Shown here: positions 52,111-61,741 of the stretch, one piece after another | Layout: every line of letters begins with the position of its first letter | How positions within the stretch are numbered: the stretch's first letter is position 1 | DNA from: JANWJE01 sp044326545 | GTDB lineage: Bacteria > Chlamydiota > Chlamydiia > Chlamydiales > Parachlamydiaceae | Length of the DNA stretch: 63,164 nucleotides | Assembly (NCBI GenBank): GCA_044326545.1 | Contig: JBIRBM010000011.1 | Coordinates: forward strand, 1 to 63,164 | Direction of reading: 5' to 3' | The notes under the pieces: generated by a model | What the model saw: only the letters and a program-made list of their open reading frames with translations | Told to the model about the DNA's origin: nothing | Database searches by the model: none | Position numbers and translations under genes: made by a program

Positions 52111-53471
52111 GATAAAACATCTTCCCCATGATGGGCGCAAGTTGGCAAACGGCCAATGCTGAAGTAATCGAATCCTTTACGAGCCATTTCCTCTCCTTGA
52201 TACTGGTTTCGCCCATCAAAGAAAGCGCATCCTTTCATTAGGCTTAAGATCGAACGAAAATCAAGAAAACGAAATTGCTTCCATTCCGTCATCAGCACGA
52301 TTGCATCTGCTCCATTTGCAGCATCACACTCATCTTCGCACCAGGTAATAGCCGGATGTTTCTCGATTAATCGTCTAGCTTTAGGGATCGCAATAGGATC
52401 GAATAAGCGAAGAAGAGCATGTTGTTTCAGCAGTTCTTCGATCAGAATGAGCGAGGGAGCTTCCCGCATATCGTCAGTATCGGGTTTAAAAGAGAGGCCT
52501 AAAATGGCAATGATTTTTCCCTTCATGCCGCCCTTATCGGCAAAGTAGCTCTCTAATTTTGATCCCATCAATTTCTTTTGATGTTGATTGACTTCTTGAA
52601 CTGATCGAATGACGGAAAGTTCGGTGTTACATTTTATTCCTTGAGCGATCAAAGCTCGAATATCCTTGGGGAGGCACGATCCGCCAAACCCAACCCCCGG
52701 ATAAAGAAATTTATTTCCAATTCGCTCATCGGCCCCCATCGCCTTGCGGACAAAATTGACATTCGCTCCTAATTTTTCACAAAGAGCAGCCATTTCATTC
52801 ATGAATGAAATGCGGGTTGCAAGCATAGCGTTGCAAGCATATTTTGATAACTCTGCCGAAGCAATGTCCATGACCAGGAGACGGTCATGGTTAAGCATAA
52901 AGGGGGAGTAAATGTCTTGCATGACGATTGCAGCATGAGGAGTTGCAGCACCGATGATGACGCGGTCAGGTTTCATAAAATCTTGAACGGCATTTCCTTC
53001 TTTGAGAAACTCAGGATTTGATACAACATCAATTTTAAGATGAATTCCACGGATTTTGAGTTGTTCTTTGATAATCCCAGCAACTCTAATCGTCGTTCCT
53101 ACAGGAACGGTCGATTTAGTGGCGATTAGGCAAGAATGGTTCAAGTGATCACCAAGCATACGAGCAACAGATTCAACCTGGCTTGTATCCGCCTCACCCA
53201 GTTGAGTTGTGGGGGTATCAACTGCAATAAAGCAGACGTCAGTGTCAGGAAGACTTAAGGCGTAGTCTGATGTGAATGCTAGCCGTTTTGATTTAATATT
53301 GCGTCGAACCATTTCCTCTAATCCAGGTTCGTAAATGGGGATGATTCCTTGATTCAGGGCATCAATTCTTGCGCGATCGATGTCTAAACAGACGACATGG
53401 TGTCCCATTTCAGCAAAACAAGTTCCGCTGACGAGCCCTACGTAGCCAACTCCTATCATGAGAATTTTCAT
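52107..53471 (-). CDS. ugd: UDP-glucose 6-dehydrogenase
   Basis: Oxidises UDP-glucose to UDP-glucuronate with NAD. 454 residues with the Rossmann motif GVGYVGL (7-13), the catalytic cysteine C266 in GVGFGGSCLPKD, FLKEGNAVQDFMKPDRVIIG, and the C-terminal UDP-binding domain with SFKPDTDDMREAPS. Product use could be a capsule, a modified LPS sugar or another glycan; no glucuronosyltransferase is visible here. Confidence 0.95.
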   Translation of the reverse strand: MKILMIGVGYVGLVSGTCFAEMGHHVVCLDIDRARIDALNQGIIPIYEPGLEEMVRRNIKSKRLAFTSDYALSLPDTDVCFIAVDTPTTQLGEADTSQVESVARMLGDHLNHSCLIATKSTVPVGTTIRVAGIIKEQLKIRGIHLKIDVVSNPEFLKEGNAVQDFMKPDRVIIGAATPHAAIVMQDIYSPFMLNHDRLLVMDIASAELSKYACNAMLATRISFMNEMAALCEKLGANVNFVRKAMGADERIGNKFLYPGVGFGGSCLPKDIRALIAQGIKCNTELSVIRSVQEVNQHQKKLMGSKLESYFADKGGMKGKIIAILGLSFKPDTDDMREAPSLILIEELLKQHALLRLFDPIAIPKARRLIEKHPAITWCEDECDAANGADAIVLMTEWKQFRFLDFRSILSLMKGCAFFDGRNQYQGEEMARKGFDYFSIGRLPTCAHHGEDVLS

Positions 53472-53696
53472 GTAAATCCTAAATTTTGATCTCTTAGAGT
53501 GTCTTTTTTGTCAATTTTTAAGGATCGGATGATAACGGATTCAGATTTTTGATGCATGTGTAAAAATGAGGAGGATAGTTTTTTACTTTGTTTTTGAATG
53601 TGTTTTTTTATTGATTTTAATTTTTTTTTGTTTTTAAATTTATACCCTTCTCGATTGGTTGTTTTTTTATTAATTATTTGTAAAGGTTGTTTTAAT

Positions 53697-56567
53697 ATGT
53701 CGTCGATTGTTTTAATTCAAAATCCTTTGTTTTTAGTCGATTTAAGCTGTTATCAGTCAAACATCATTCCATCTCCCCCTTTGAGTACCTCAGAAAAAGT
53801 AAAACATATTGCCGCATTTGCTTTAAAAAGTACGACGATTTTTTTTGCTGCATTAGGAGAGTCAATCTATAATAACGTAAGGTTGTCAGGCACCTCTTTT
53901 AAGCATATTGTCCTTGGTTATTATGGTTCTTTAAAGGATTGGCACCTAACCTACGATCTTTCCTTAATTATTTTAAAAATTGCGATTTGGATATTAGGGA
54001 TGGGGTTAAATATCGCCTTAATGACAAGGGAGCTATGGATCAATCGCGTTTTTTCCAAAAAAAATGAAAATAGCCTTAAGGATTACATTGACCCGGAGAT
54101 TAATATTGCCCACATACGAACAAATGATCTTACTTTGGACACAACGCGTCTCCCTTCGGGACTGAAGATTCATTTTTTGGCAAACATTTTCAAAGACATT
54201 AATTTTAACGATCCAAATAAGCCGGGATATATGCCTCCCTCAACAAGACGGGAGAAAAACACAATCTATACCGAACAACAATTAGAGAATTCTCTTAACG
54301 TCTTTATTGAACGGGTGAATAAGCGAGAAGCCTTTATTGGAACCCCTCCTCTTTATGATACCCCCCGCTTGATGGCTTTTTATCAACAAATTGAGGATGC
54401 TGTCCGTCTCTCCATTCATCGTTTAGAATGTCAATTGATTAAGTTTAAGAATGACAATGGCAATGATGTATCGCAATACACACCTATTCAATTAAAGGAG
54501 TATCAAAATATCCTTGAAGATAGAGCGCGTATGGCCATAGATTTGGCTATAGCCGGGCAACATTGCGGCGCTCGCTATATGGGTGAATCGATGACTGTCT
54601 ATTTCAATACCATAGGAGAGGATCTATCGAGGAATGCTTCTCTTGAAGAGAGCTTAGTTGAAATTCTTGCAAACAAGCGTAAAGCAATTGCTCAAATGCA
54701 TATCCAAACATATTTAGGCAATGATACCCACCATTATGGTAATTATATGGGGACTTTAGGAGCTTTATTGGGGATTCCAGGAACGAAACACGTGATTGAA
54801 CAGCTCTCGTTTGTTTTAGATCTCGATAAATTTAAAACGTTATTTTTTGCAGATTACACGGTCAACGCCATCATTGAGACAATTCAGGAGAAAGTTAAGT
54901 CTTCGAATTTGTTTCGTGAAAAAATTATCGATTGGTTAAAAGGGCAAATCAAGGGATGGAGTCATCTCACCCAACAAGAGGTGGAGGCTTTAAAGAGATC
55001 TATTCTTGATGAGATAGAGAAGATCATTCAAAAACCAAACGATAAGAATAAGGGGAATTCCTCCTCATCGCCACTTGAAAATATGCACAGTTTGCTTCTT
55101 GACCTCAAAAAAAATCAGGTGAGTTTGCCATCATTTGATAATGGATGGGACGATTTTATAGAGAATTTAATGGGATTAGAGAAAACGAAGCAGTGGTGTC
55201 ATGACTCTCTTGAGCCTCTTTCATCGGGTCAAAGCGGTAAAATGGGAAATGTTCAGAAAAGAAATGCGTTTAAAATCGCATCTATGGAAGGAAAAATTGG
55301 ATTTGAGCTTGTGCAGAAATTAACACTTCAGATTCAGAAAGAGGGTGTTTTTGACAAAGAGCTCCTTGTCGGAAAAGATAATACTCAAAAAATTGAGGAG
55401 ATTAAAGCCGTATTTATCAAGCATCAGTGGATGTCTCCTCCCGAGGATACAATCAAAAGAATGATATCAAAAGAGGCTGAGCCCGAAAATGTTGTGGAAG
55501 GCATATTCAGATCAGTTAGAGAAATGAAATTCCTTGAAGGGCTTGATTTGGATGATCTTCATATAAAGGGACTTCGGCCTGAGGTGATCGAGTGGGTCTT
55601 AGTGTCGCAAAATATCTTAATGCCCCAAAGACAACTGGTTGCAAATAAGAATCCTTCACATCTGGATGCATCAAAATTAGTCAGCAAAATTTTAACAAAT
55701 TTTCAAACTGATCCGGTTACTCACGCATTAATTTTGAAGTGGATCGATTCGTTTAAAATGTCAGGGGAAGATGAAATAGAAAAGGAGGCTGATGAGATAC
55801 TCAAAAAGATACCGAAGAGTTTGTCTGCCAGGTATCAATCTGCAAAGGTATCGAAGCGGGATCAGCTTTTAAGGATTATTTTCATGAAGAGTTATCAACA
55901 TTCACCTTTACAGATCATAGAAGCTTTCGAGGAAATGAGGAAATACCATTCGGGGTTAACTCATTTAAAAAATGTGATTCAGATCAAGATTCCAAGAGCG
56001 ATAGCTTCTACTATCAATTGCCCGTATTTTCAATGGCCCCTTCGAATCGCCTCGTATCCTGCAACTATATTGGCCACGCTGATAGCCTACAATAAGGTCA
56101 AACAGATGACTCTTAGGAAGGTGATTCCATTCTGCGTGAATCAAGCTTCGCCAGAAATTGTAAGATTAGTCAATCGCATATCGTCTCATGCTTTTTCTGT
56201 TTTAGTCCTCATGGTGGGGGGGGTCGCTCTTCTCACGATAGCTAATGCCGCTCTTATGTTCGGTTCTTTCTGCAGCTCTTTAAATCCTACAGATCCTACT
56301 ATCAAACACTATTTGTCATTCATACCGAAAATAAAAAAATATGTGCCGGGGCTCTCAACAACAGCCATGATGTGGAAGTGGATCCTAGGTGGTCATATTG
56401 GGTGTTTTTTAGCTGACCAGAGGTTTTTCGGGATTCCGGCTTTGATTATGGATATGTCGAATAACCTTGCCAATTATTGTAATTTTAAAGCCAATGAAGT
56501 TGAATCGCAGAGGCTTCGTTCTACAAAAGAAAAAGCACTGCCAATATGGCTTAGTGCGATGGGCTGA
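53697..56567 (+). CDS. Large hypothetical protein with hydrophobic segments at both ends
   Basis: 956 residues, unrecognised. Hydrophobic stretches lie near residues 35-55 and 85-110 (LIILKIAIWILGMGLNIALM) and near 805-825 and 850-880 (VLVLMVGGVALLTIANAALM); between them is a long soluble, helix-rich region. The segment AGQHCGARYMGESMTVYF (about 285-302) stands out as possibly conserved. AAAGG ten bases before the ATG supports this start over an open frame from 53598. Paired hydrophobic regions and absence of a signal peptide would fit an inclusion- or host-membrane protein delivered by type III secretion. It is convergent with the LptD-like gene with one base between stops. Confidence 0.6.
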   Translation: MSSIVLIQNPLFLVDLSCYQSNIIPSPPLSTSEKVKHIAAFALKSTTIFFAALGESIYNNVRLSGTSFKHIVLGYYGSLKDWHLTYDLSLIILKIAIWILGMGLNIALMTRELWINRVFSKKNENSLKDYIDPEINIAHIRTNDLTLDTTRLPSGLKIHFLANIFKDINFNDPNKPGYMPPSTRREKNTIYTEQQLENSLNVFIERVNKREAFIGTPPLYDTPRLMAFYQQIEDAVRLSIHRLECQLIKFKNDNGNDVSQYTPIQLKEYQNILEDRARMAIDLAIAGQHCGARYMGESMTVYFNTIGEDLSRNASLEESLVEILANKRKAIAQMHIQTYLGNDTHHYGNYMGTLGALLGIPGTKHVIEQLSFVLDLDKFKTLFFADYTVNAIIETIQEKVKSSNLFREKIIDWLKGQIKGWSHLTQQEVEALKRSILDEIEKIIQKPNDKNKGNSSSSPLENMHSLLLDLKKNQVSLPSFDNGWDDFIENLMGLEKTKQWCHDSLEPLSSGQSGKMGNVQKRNAFKIASMEGKIGFELVQKLTLQIQKEGVFDKELLVGKDNTQKIEEIKAVFIKHQWMSPPEDTIKRMISKEAEPENVVEGIFRSVREMKFLEGLDLDDLHIKGLRPEVIEWVLVSQNILMPQRQLVANKNPSHLDASKLVSKILTNFQTDPVTHALILKWIDSFKMSGEDEIEKEADEILKKIPKSLSARYQSAKVSKRDQLLRIIFMKSYQHSPLQIIEAFEEMRKYHSGLTHLKNVIQIKIPRAIASTINCPYFQWPLRIASYPATILATLIAYNKVKQMTLRKVIPFCVNQASPEIVRLVNRISSHAFSVLVLMVGGVALLTIANAALMFGSFCSSLNPTDPTIKHYLSFIPKIKKYVPGLSTTAMMWKWILGGHIGCFLADQRFFGIPALIMDMSNNLANYCNFKANEVESQRLRSTKEKALPIWLSAMG

Positions 56568-56568
56568 G

Positions 56569-58767
56569 TTATTCGAAACAATAGACTCTTCGAGGCTCTT
56601 CTTGAAGAATAGAGGGGCGCTTTAATCCAACATTCAAGAACATGGCGACTCTGTCATCATTTTCTTGATGTTGATAGGAGAGGCGAAGGTTCCAGGCTGT
56701 TTGAATCGTCGTCAATACATCGAATTCAAACTCAAAATAATGAGGTTCTTTGCGGCGATTCCATCCATGACGAGTTGTCACCTCGCAAGCCCAATTGGGG
56801 TGCATCCGATAAAAAAAATGAAGAAGAAGTGTGTTGGATCGATCAGATAGGGCAGAATGTTTTAAACGCTCTTCATTATGAAACATATCTAAGAAAAAAT
56901 TTTCACGATCGACTTTTCTCCACCAATAAGATCCTCTTTGTCGATATTCTGCTGCTATCGCGATATCTTCATTGACACTCCACTCTGCTCGGATGTTAAA
57001 ATAATCAAGTTGATTGTGCTCGATATTCCATGCCATATTGAGGGTTTGTTTCATTGTCGACCATGGTGAAAAACTGACGTTTCCATAAATTCTTGGGATT
57101 GTTTGATGAATTTTATCTGTATCAAAAAAAGCAAAAGAGTAAAGATCGACCGATAAAAAGCGGGAATTTTGCCAGCTTTTTTCCCGCGTATAGAACCCAT
57201 GATGAATGCCGAATGACAGAGAATGAAGATGTGTTAAACCATCACTTAAGTCAAAAATATAATGTTGCTTAGGCGAAGAGGTTGGATAAGTGTCATAACG
57301 ATAGACAAGATAAGGCTCGATAATGTGTTTGACAGGGCCGTAGTAGCGATACAGTTGACTTTGAAGTTCAATCGATCCCTTCCCTTGTACGAGCCAGTGA
57401 TCATCCTCTTTTGGGCTATCGCCATAAAGGGTCGTTGCCATAGCGATTTGAGGCGTTAAGGTGAAAAATGGGCCAAAAACAAAAGGGCGATAGAAAGAGG
57501 GGAAATATTGAAAACGGGACGAAGAGTAATTGTGTACGTGGATCAGGTATTTAGAATACTCAAAATTGAGGTAAGAGGCTGCCATATCATTTTCACAGAT
57601 GATGCCCGTCTTTGATAATGCAAAAGGTTTGAAACTGGTTTCTAAGGTTGGAAGCTCTTGTTTCACTGTTTGGAAACTGTTCACTCGAGCTCGAATATAA
57701 AAATTTCCAATCCAATCTTCTTCCTCTCTTCTTATCCTCAGTTGGGTCCGGTCGGCCGTATCAAAATCAAAATCGCGATCATTATAAACACTTGGCATAT
57801 CTCGATCACTAATCTTGTCGTAGGTCAGTAGAAGGGTCGTCTTGTCTTGATCCATCACCTTTTTAAAATGTCCTTCAAATCGATAACGCGCCTTCTCATG
57901 GGGTTGAAGGATTGAGGAATCCTTTGCTAGATAGCTGATGTTTTGAAATTGAGTTTTTCGATCTTCTGAACGATAATAGGTTTCAATCCCGGCTCCCGGT
58001 CCTCTTGTTAAGCGGTAATCAAAACGGAAAAACGTTTTCCAATGTTTCCAGGAAAAAAGTTCATAGGTCAATCCAAACCGAGGGCCTTGACGCCCCCCCC
58101 AACGGAAACGATAGCGAATGGGGTTGTCAAAGATGAAATTGAGATTCGCTTTGAGTGAGGGGATTTTAAAAAAAGTGAAATTGAATGCTTTAAATGACAC
58201 CTGTTTTGCTTGGATATCGCGATTTCTTTGAATGTGGATAAGATCGCAATAAATCCCCCAATCAGGCAGATCGCTTTCAGATGTTGTGACGCAGCCATAA
58301 TGGATGGTGTAACTTCCGTCTGATTTGAGTTCTAGTTGCTTGCCACCGAAAAACCAAGGTTCTAGCGCTGTGAGGCCTTGATAAATGCGTCCCTCCTTTT
58401 TTTGAAAATCATAACATATTTTTTCACCGACAAAAACATATTCTCCAAATTCAATGATTAAATCACCTTCTCCTTCAATGGTCCACATCAGCTCTTCCTC
58501 TTTTGTTGTACGCGTATATTTTAAGCGTTTACCTTGGATTCTAATGTCAGATGCTTTAATGACTCCTCCCTTTTCTGTAGACAATACACCATCGCTATAA
58601 AGCGGCTCTCTTAAATCAACCAGAACCTCATCTTGAGCATTTTCTTGGACAAGATTTTTCATGTTTTTGGCTTGAAGCGAAGCGAGGATTAAAATAGAAA
58701 AAATAAAAGCGGAAAGAAAAGAAGGGAAAGAAAATAGGAGGGTGCGGGAAAGAGATGTCGATCTCAT
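56569..58767 (-). CDS. LptD/OstA-like LPS-assembly outer-membrane protein
   Basis: 732 residues. A signal peptide (about 1-33), a periplasmic OstA-type region (about 45-170, LYSDGVLSTEKGGVIKASDI, then KLKYTR and ICYDFQKKEGRIYQGL) and a long C-terminal beta-barrel. The IHYGCVTTSESDLPDWGIYC segment (about 154-173) matches the LptD pattern with a cysteine followed by P-x-W, and PVKHIIEPYLVYRYD matches the family's barrel motif. LptD inserts LPS into the outer leaflet, in line with lpxD and bamA in the same window. The cysteine arrangement and the C-terminus (YCFE) differ from Escherichia coli LptD. Confidence 0.75.
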   Translation of the reverse strand: MRSTSLSRTLLFSFPSFLSAFIFSILILASLQAKNMKNLVQENAQDEVLVDLREPLYSDGVLSTEKGGVIKASDIRIQGKRLKYTRTTKEEELMWTIEGEGDLIIEFGEYVFVGEKICYDFQKKEGRIYQGLTALEPWFFGGKQLELKSDGSYTIHYGCVTTSESDLPDWGIYCDLIHIQRNRDIQAKQVSFKAFNFTFFKIPSLKANLNFIFDNPIRYRFRWGGRQGPRFGLTYELFSWKHWKTFFRFDYRLTRGPGAGIETYYRSEDRKTQFQNISYLAKDSSILQPHEKARYRFEGHFKKVMDQDKTTLLLTYDKISDRDMPSVYNDRDFDFDTADRTQLRIRREEEDWIGNFYIRARVNSFQTVKQELPTLETSFKPFALSKTGIICENDMAASYLNFEYSKYLIHVHNYSSSRFQYFPSFYRPFVFGPFFTLTPQIAMATTLYGDSPKEDDHWLVQGKGSIELQSQLYRYYGPVKHIIEPYLVYRYDTYPTSSPKQHYIFDLSDGLTHLHSLSFGIHHGFYTREKSWQNSRFLSVDLYSFAFFDTDKIHQTIPRIYGNVSFSPWSTMKQTLNMAWNIEHNQLDYFNIRAEWSVNEDIAIAAEYRQRGSYWWRKVDRENFFLDMFHNEERLKHSALSDRSNTLLLHFFYRMHPNWACEVTTRHGWNRRKEPHYFEFEFDVLTTIQTAWNLRLSYQHQENDDRVAMFLNVGLKRPSILQEEPRRVYCFE

Positions 58768-58798
58768 AGTCTCTTTTTTTTAGTAAAAGGATTTTTCA

Positions 58799-58993
58799 CA
58801 TTTTGAGGATTGAACTCGAATGAGTCCATGCTCATTCAAGCTCAATCCTGGAATTTGGACAACGCGAAAGCTCCCGCGGTTAAGAGATCGTAAGGGGGTT
58901 AATATTAAATAAATATTGACCCCCTTACGATCTCTTAACCCCGGGGCTTTGGCGCAGCCCACATTTCGAGGATTGAACTCGAATGAGTATAGT
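58799..58993. repeat. Composite palindrome with long hairpin, family E
   Basis: AGGATTGAACTCGAATGAG pairs with CTCATTCAAGCTCAATCCT (58805-58847). A second hairpin follows at 58864-58955 with about 42-base arms; its inner 14 bp are AGATCGTAAGGGGG and CCCCCTTACGATCT. The first arm then recurs as a direct repeat at 58968-58988. The structure fills most of the 58768-59149 gap between divergent genes; no other gene is visible there. A minus-strand open frame inside it is an artefact of the symmetry. Confidence 0.75.
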
Positions 58994-59149
58994 CTGAAAA
59001 GGTGTATATACACAAATGACTTCAAGAGGTTTTTCGTGAAAATAAGGTGAGTTTTTTAAAAAAAACAGGAAAAGGAAACTAATGGGAAATAAATCTTAAA
59101 AAAAGTATGATAGGTCGCTCAAATCAACCAATATGAGGATACAATCAAT

Positions 59150-59704
59150 ATGAGAAGGTGCAAGGATTCTTTTTTCAGTTATATGTTTGCATGTCATCTG
59201 CTTTCAATCTTATTCGTTCTTTTTTTAACCTTATCAGTTGTTGATCTTGAGGCGACCGGATGGGGCAAAACAGAGGAGACTGTAAAAAGCAAAGGAATCG
59301 TTTGGACAAAAGTATTCATCGATCTAAAAGGGTTAAGTTACTCGGCATTCCTTCCCAATTATTCCGGATCAGCTCATAACAAAAAACATATCCACCTCAG
59401 TGGTCATGTAAAAGAGGAAAGTGGATATTTGATTGAAACCGATCATGAACGGGGATATAAACCTCCAAAATCGGAGAAATTTTTTATTAAATCCATTAAA
59501 ACGACAAATGTTGGGTATACTGTTAAAGCTGTTCCTCCAGAGAAACATGGAGCAAAATATGCGGTGGATTTGATTCCCAATGATAAGAGTCAGATGATTT
59601 ATTGGCGTTACTTAGCGACAAACGATCGTCTGATTAAAATGGGGACAGATGATCGCAATAAAGAAAGAAGAGTCTATTTTTTTGACAGCGCCTTAATCAA
59701 CTAG
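59150..59704 (+). CDS. Hypothetical secreted protein
   Basis: 184 residues with a long signal peptide (SILFVLFLTLSVVDLEATG region) and a basic, Lys/His-rich mature part containing probable beta strands (YLIETDHERGY, GYTVKAVPPEKHG, YAVDLIPND, RRVYFFDSAL). GAGGAT about 11 bases upstream supports the ATG. No family recognised. It stands alone between two large palindromic repeat clusters. Periplasmic or outer-membrane attachment is possible. Confidence 0.6.
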   Translation: MRRCKDSFFSYMFACHLLSILFVLFLTLSVVDLEATGWGKTEETVKSKGIVWTKVFIDLKGLSYSAFLPNYSGSAHNKKHIHLSGHVKEESGYLIETDHERGYKPPKSEKFFIKSIKTTNVGYTVKAVPPEKHGAKYAVDLIPNDKSQMIYWRYLATNDRLIKMGTDDRNKERRVYFFDSALIN

Positions 59705-59728
59705 TGTCCAGTTTTAGTACAGCTCCCT

Positions 59729-59752
59729 AGAGCCTATTTTCAAACAGGCTCT
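59729..59752 (+). terminator. AGAGCCT hairpin after the secreted-protein gene
   Basis: AGAGCCT and AGGCTCT form a perfect 7-bp stem around a 10-base loop. It resembles the repeat at 43416-43456 and lies 25 bases after the stop, so it may terminate transcription, although the T-run is absent. Confidence 0.4.
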
Positions 59753-59754
59753 CG

Positions 59755-59851
59755 TGTTCTGTGAAGATTGAATTTTCCCATTGAACTTGCGATCTCTCAA
59801 GCCGGAGGCTTTCACGCAAGTCGAATCGGAAAATTTAACCTTCACAGAACA
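59755..59851. repeat. 97-bp MITE-like palindrome with 24-bp inverted ends
   Basis: TGTTCTGTGAAGATTGAATT and onward pairs with the right arm ending CCTTCACAGAACA, two mismatches in 24 positions. CTTGCG and CGCAAG form an inner pair. It lies between convergent genes and ends 10 bases from the stop of the HEAT gene. Confidence 0.75.
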
Positions 59852-59861
59852 TGAGGGGGCA

Positions 59862-61727
59862 TTATTGCGTTCCTCTTAAAAGCAAGCCAGCTAGCGCATA
59901 CTTGTTTTTTTTGTGTCCTGTTGCAATCGCTTCAATTAAGATCTCTATTCCTTGAATATCTTGCCGAATGGTAAAAGTCTCAAAAGCTGCGATGAGAAGC
60001 TTTGAGCTTTCCTCAGGGGTCAGCTGGTAGGAATTTTGCCCCGCTTCCCATGGAGTAAAAGCTTGGAAACGAATGAGTTGTGTTTTGTTTTGGGTTTTCA
60101 CCCATTGACGAAGCTGCTCGGCGTAGGGACCCGGTTCCCCCATTCGATAAAGGGCGAGATTGCAATATTGTCGAATCAAGGGAGCTCCAAATTGCTGCTG
60201 ATGGCGCTTTAGGCAGGCGATAGCCTCTTTCGTCTCTAATTTTTCAAGGATGTCGACTGTATGAGGGACAAGCTCGTTTTGTTGTGTTGAGAAAATGTGA
60301 TCAGCAAGGGTAATAAAATGGGGAATCGAAAGGAGGCAAATCTTTTCCAGGAGATTGTGTTTAAATTCAATATGCTCTACATAAGCTTGAAGATCATCTT
60401 TTAAAAGTTGGCTAGAAGAGGGGATTGCCTTCCAGATTTTGAAGGAATGGCCTGGAGATTGAGTCATCTTAAAAGCTAAATCTCGTTTATCTCGAATGAT
60501 GATTTCCTCTATCGATTCGAGTGCACGAGGGTTATGTTGATCTAAAAGGGCGATTGCAGCGTTTAAACGAATGTTTAAATCTGGGTTTTTCAGCAATTCT
60601 ATAAGCATTTTAGATTGATCAGGAATTGATCCTAGAGCATGAATCGCAAATAGATTCCCTCGCTCTGCGACTTGCTCAATTTCTTTGATGAAGCTGTGTC
60701 GTCCCAATTGATAAAGAGCACAGTGGGCAGCTAGCGCAACGATGGGGTACTGTGACCGCCCGAGTTTTTCTAATTGAGGGATCGACTCCTCATCTTTTAA
60801 TGCTCCCAATGTTGAAGCGCATGCTTCTTGTAGCGCAAATTGAAGTTGGCACAAGTGTTGACGAATTTGGGGTAAAAGGTCATCTCGCTGATATTTTGCA
60901 ACACTCAAAACGGCTGCTAAGCGAACCTCTTTAGAGGGGTGATTAAGCAGTTTGCGCAACACTCTGGTTGAGTGAGGGTCCCCTATCATAGCAAATAGAG
61001 AGGGGTAAATAGGCAAATAAAGGTCTGGCGTCTTATACATTAGCGATTCAGTTTGACTCACCGCAAGAGGATGTTTTTTTTTGCAAAGCTGATGAGCTGC
61101 TTCATATCTCACTTCAAGAGTTGATGAGGCCAACCCCTTGATAATCGCCTGATCAGCTTTGTCGTTTTGGAAGCGAGCTAAAGCGGAAATGGCAACCAGT
61201 TGGATTGCCGGTTGTTTATTTTTCACATTTTCTTCTAAGATGTAGTAGGCATCTTCATGAGCAGAGACTGCTGCCCCAAAAAGCGTCAAAAGTTGGCATT
61301 CCGGATCTTGAGAACGAAAGCCTGACTCGAGGATTTTCAATCCTATTTGATGCAATAGATCGAAATGATGTTCCCCTAATTTTTGGAATTTTTCTTGGTA
61401 GAGTTTTAAGCCTTGCTGATCTTCTCCTTGGTGTAAAAGAAAAAGAATACGCCCCTCGTTAAATTGGGTTCTGTGAAGATCGTCGGTTAAAGCGTTGGTC
61501 GTTTGGGACAACAGATCTGCTGTCTGTTGCTCTTGGAGAATAGGTGAGGCTGTTGCTGTGAGGCCGGCGCCTCCGTCTGCACCTTCTAGTTTGGCACAAT
61601 CTTTGAGTGGAGAGTTGAGGGGTGCCTTAAAGGAGGAAGCCCCCTTGATTTCTTTTGTTGGCAAAGAAATGAAAGAGAAGAGGAGAACAGCGCAATAAAA
61701 TAAAAAGAGATGTTTAAAAAAAATCAT
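59862..61727 (-). CDS. Secreted/periplasmic HEAT-repeat protein
   Basis: About 621 residues: an N-terminal signal or anchor (MIFFKHLFLFYCAVLLFSF) followed by an all-helical repeat protein. HEAT-type helices recur about every 30 residues (EVRYEAAHQLCKKKHPLA, EVRLAAVLSVAKYQRDDL, LNIRLNAAIALLDQHNPRAL). Such solenoids are protein-binding scaffolds. GTGAGAG before the ATG at 61727 could serve as its ribosome site; alternatively the GTG at 61745 overlaps the maf stop. It is the second HEAT protein in the window besides the transporter fusion. Probably co-transcribed with maf. Confidence 0.78.
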   Translation of the reverse strand: MIFFKHLFLFYCAVLLFSFISLPTKEIKGASSFKAPLNSPLKDCAKLEGADGGAGLTATASPILQEQQTADLLSQTTNALTDDLHRTQFNEGRILFLLHQGEDQQGLKLYQEKFQKLGEHHFDLLHQIGLKILESGFRSQDPECQLLTLFGAAVSAHEDAYYILEENVKNKQPAIQLVAISALARFQNDKADQAIIKGLASSTLEVRYEAAHQLCKKKHPLAVSQTESLMYKTPDLYLPIYPSLFAMIGDPHSTRVLRKLLNHPSKEVRLAAVLSVAKYQRDDLLPQIRQHLCQLQFALQEACASTLGALKDEESIPQLEKLGRSQYPIVALAAHCALYQLGRHSFIKEIEQVAERGNLFAIHALGSIPDQSKMLIELLKNPDLNIRLNAAIALLDQHNPRALESIEEIIIRDKRDLAFKMTQSPGHSFKIWKAIPSSSQLLKDDLQAYVEHIEFKHNLLEKICLLSIPHFITLADHIFSTQQNELVPHTVDILEKLETKEAIACLKRHQQQFGAPLIRQYCNLALYRMGEPGPYAEQLRQWVKTQNKTQLIRFQAFTPWEAGQNSYQLTPEESSKLLIAAFETFTIRQDIQGIEILIEAIATGHKKNKYALAGLLLRGTQ

Positions 61728-61741
61728 GATCGACACAACTC

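Noticed and set aside
58780..59025. Minus-strand 81-codon open frame upstream of the LptD-like gene
   Set aside because: It lies almost wholly within the composite palindrome; being open there is a by-product of the repeat.
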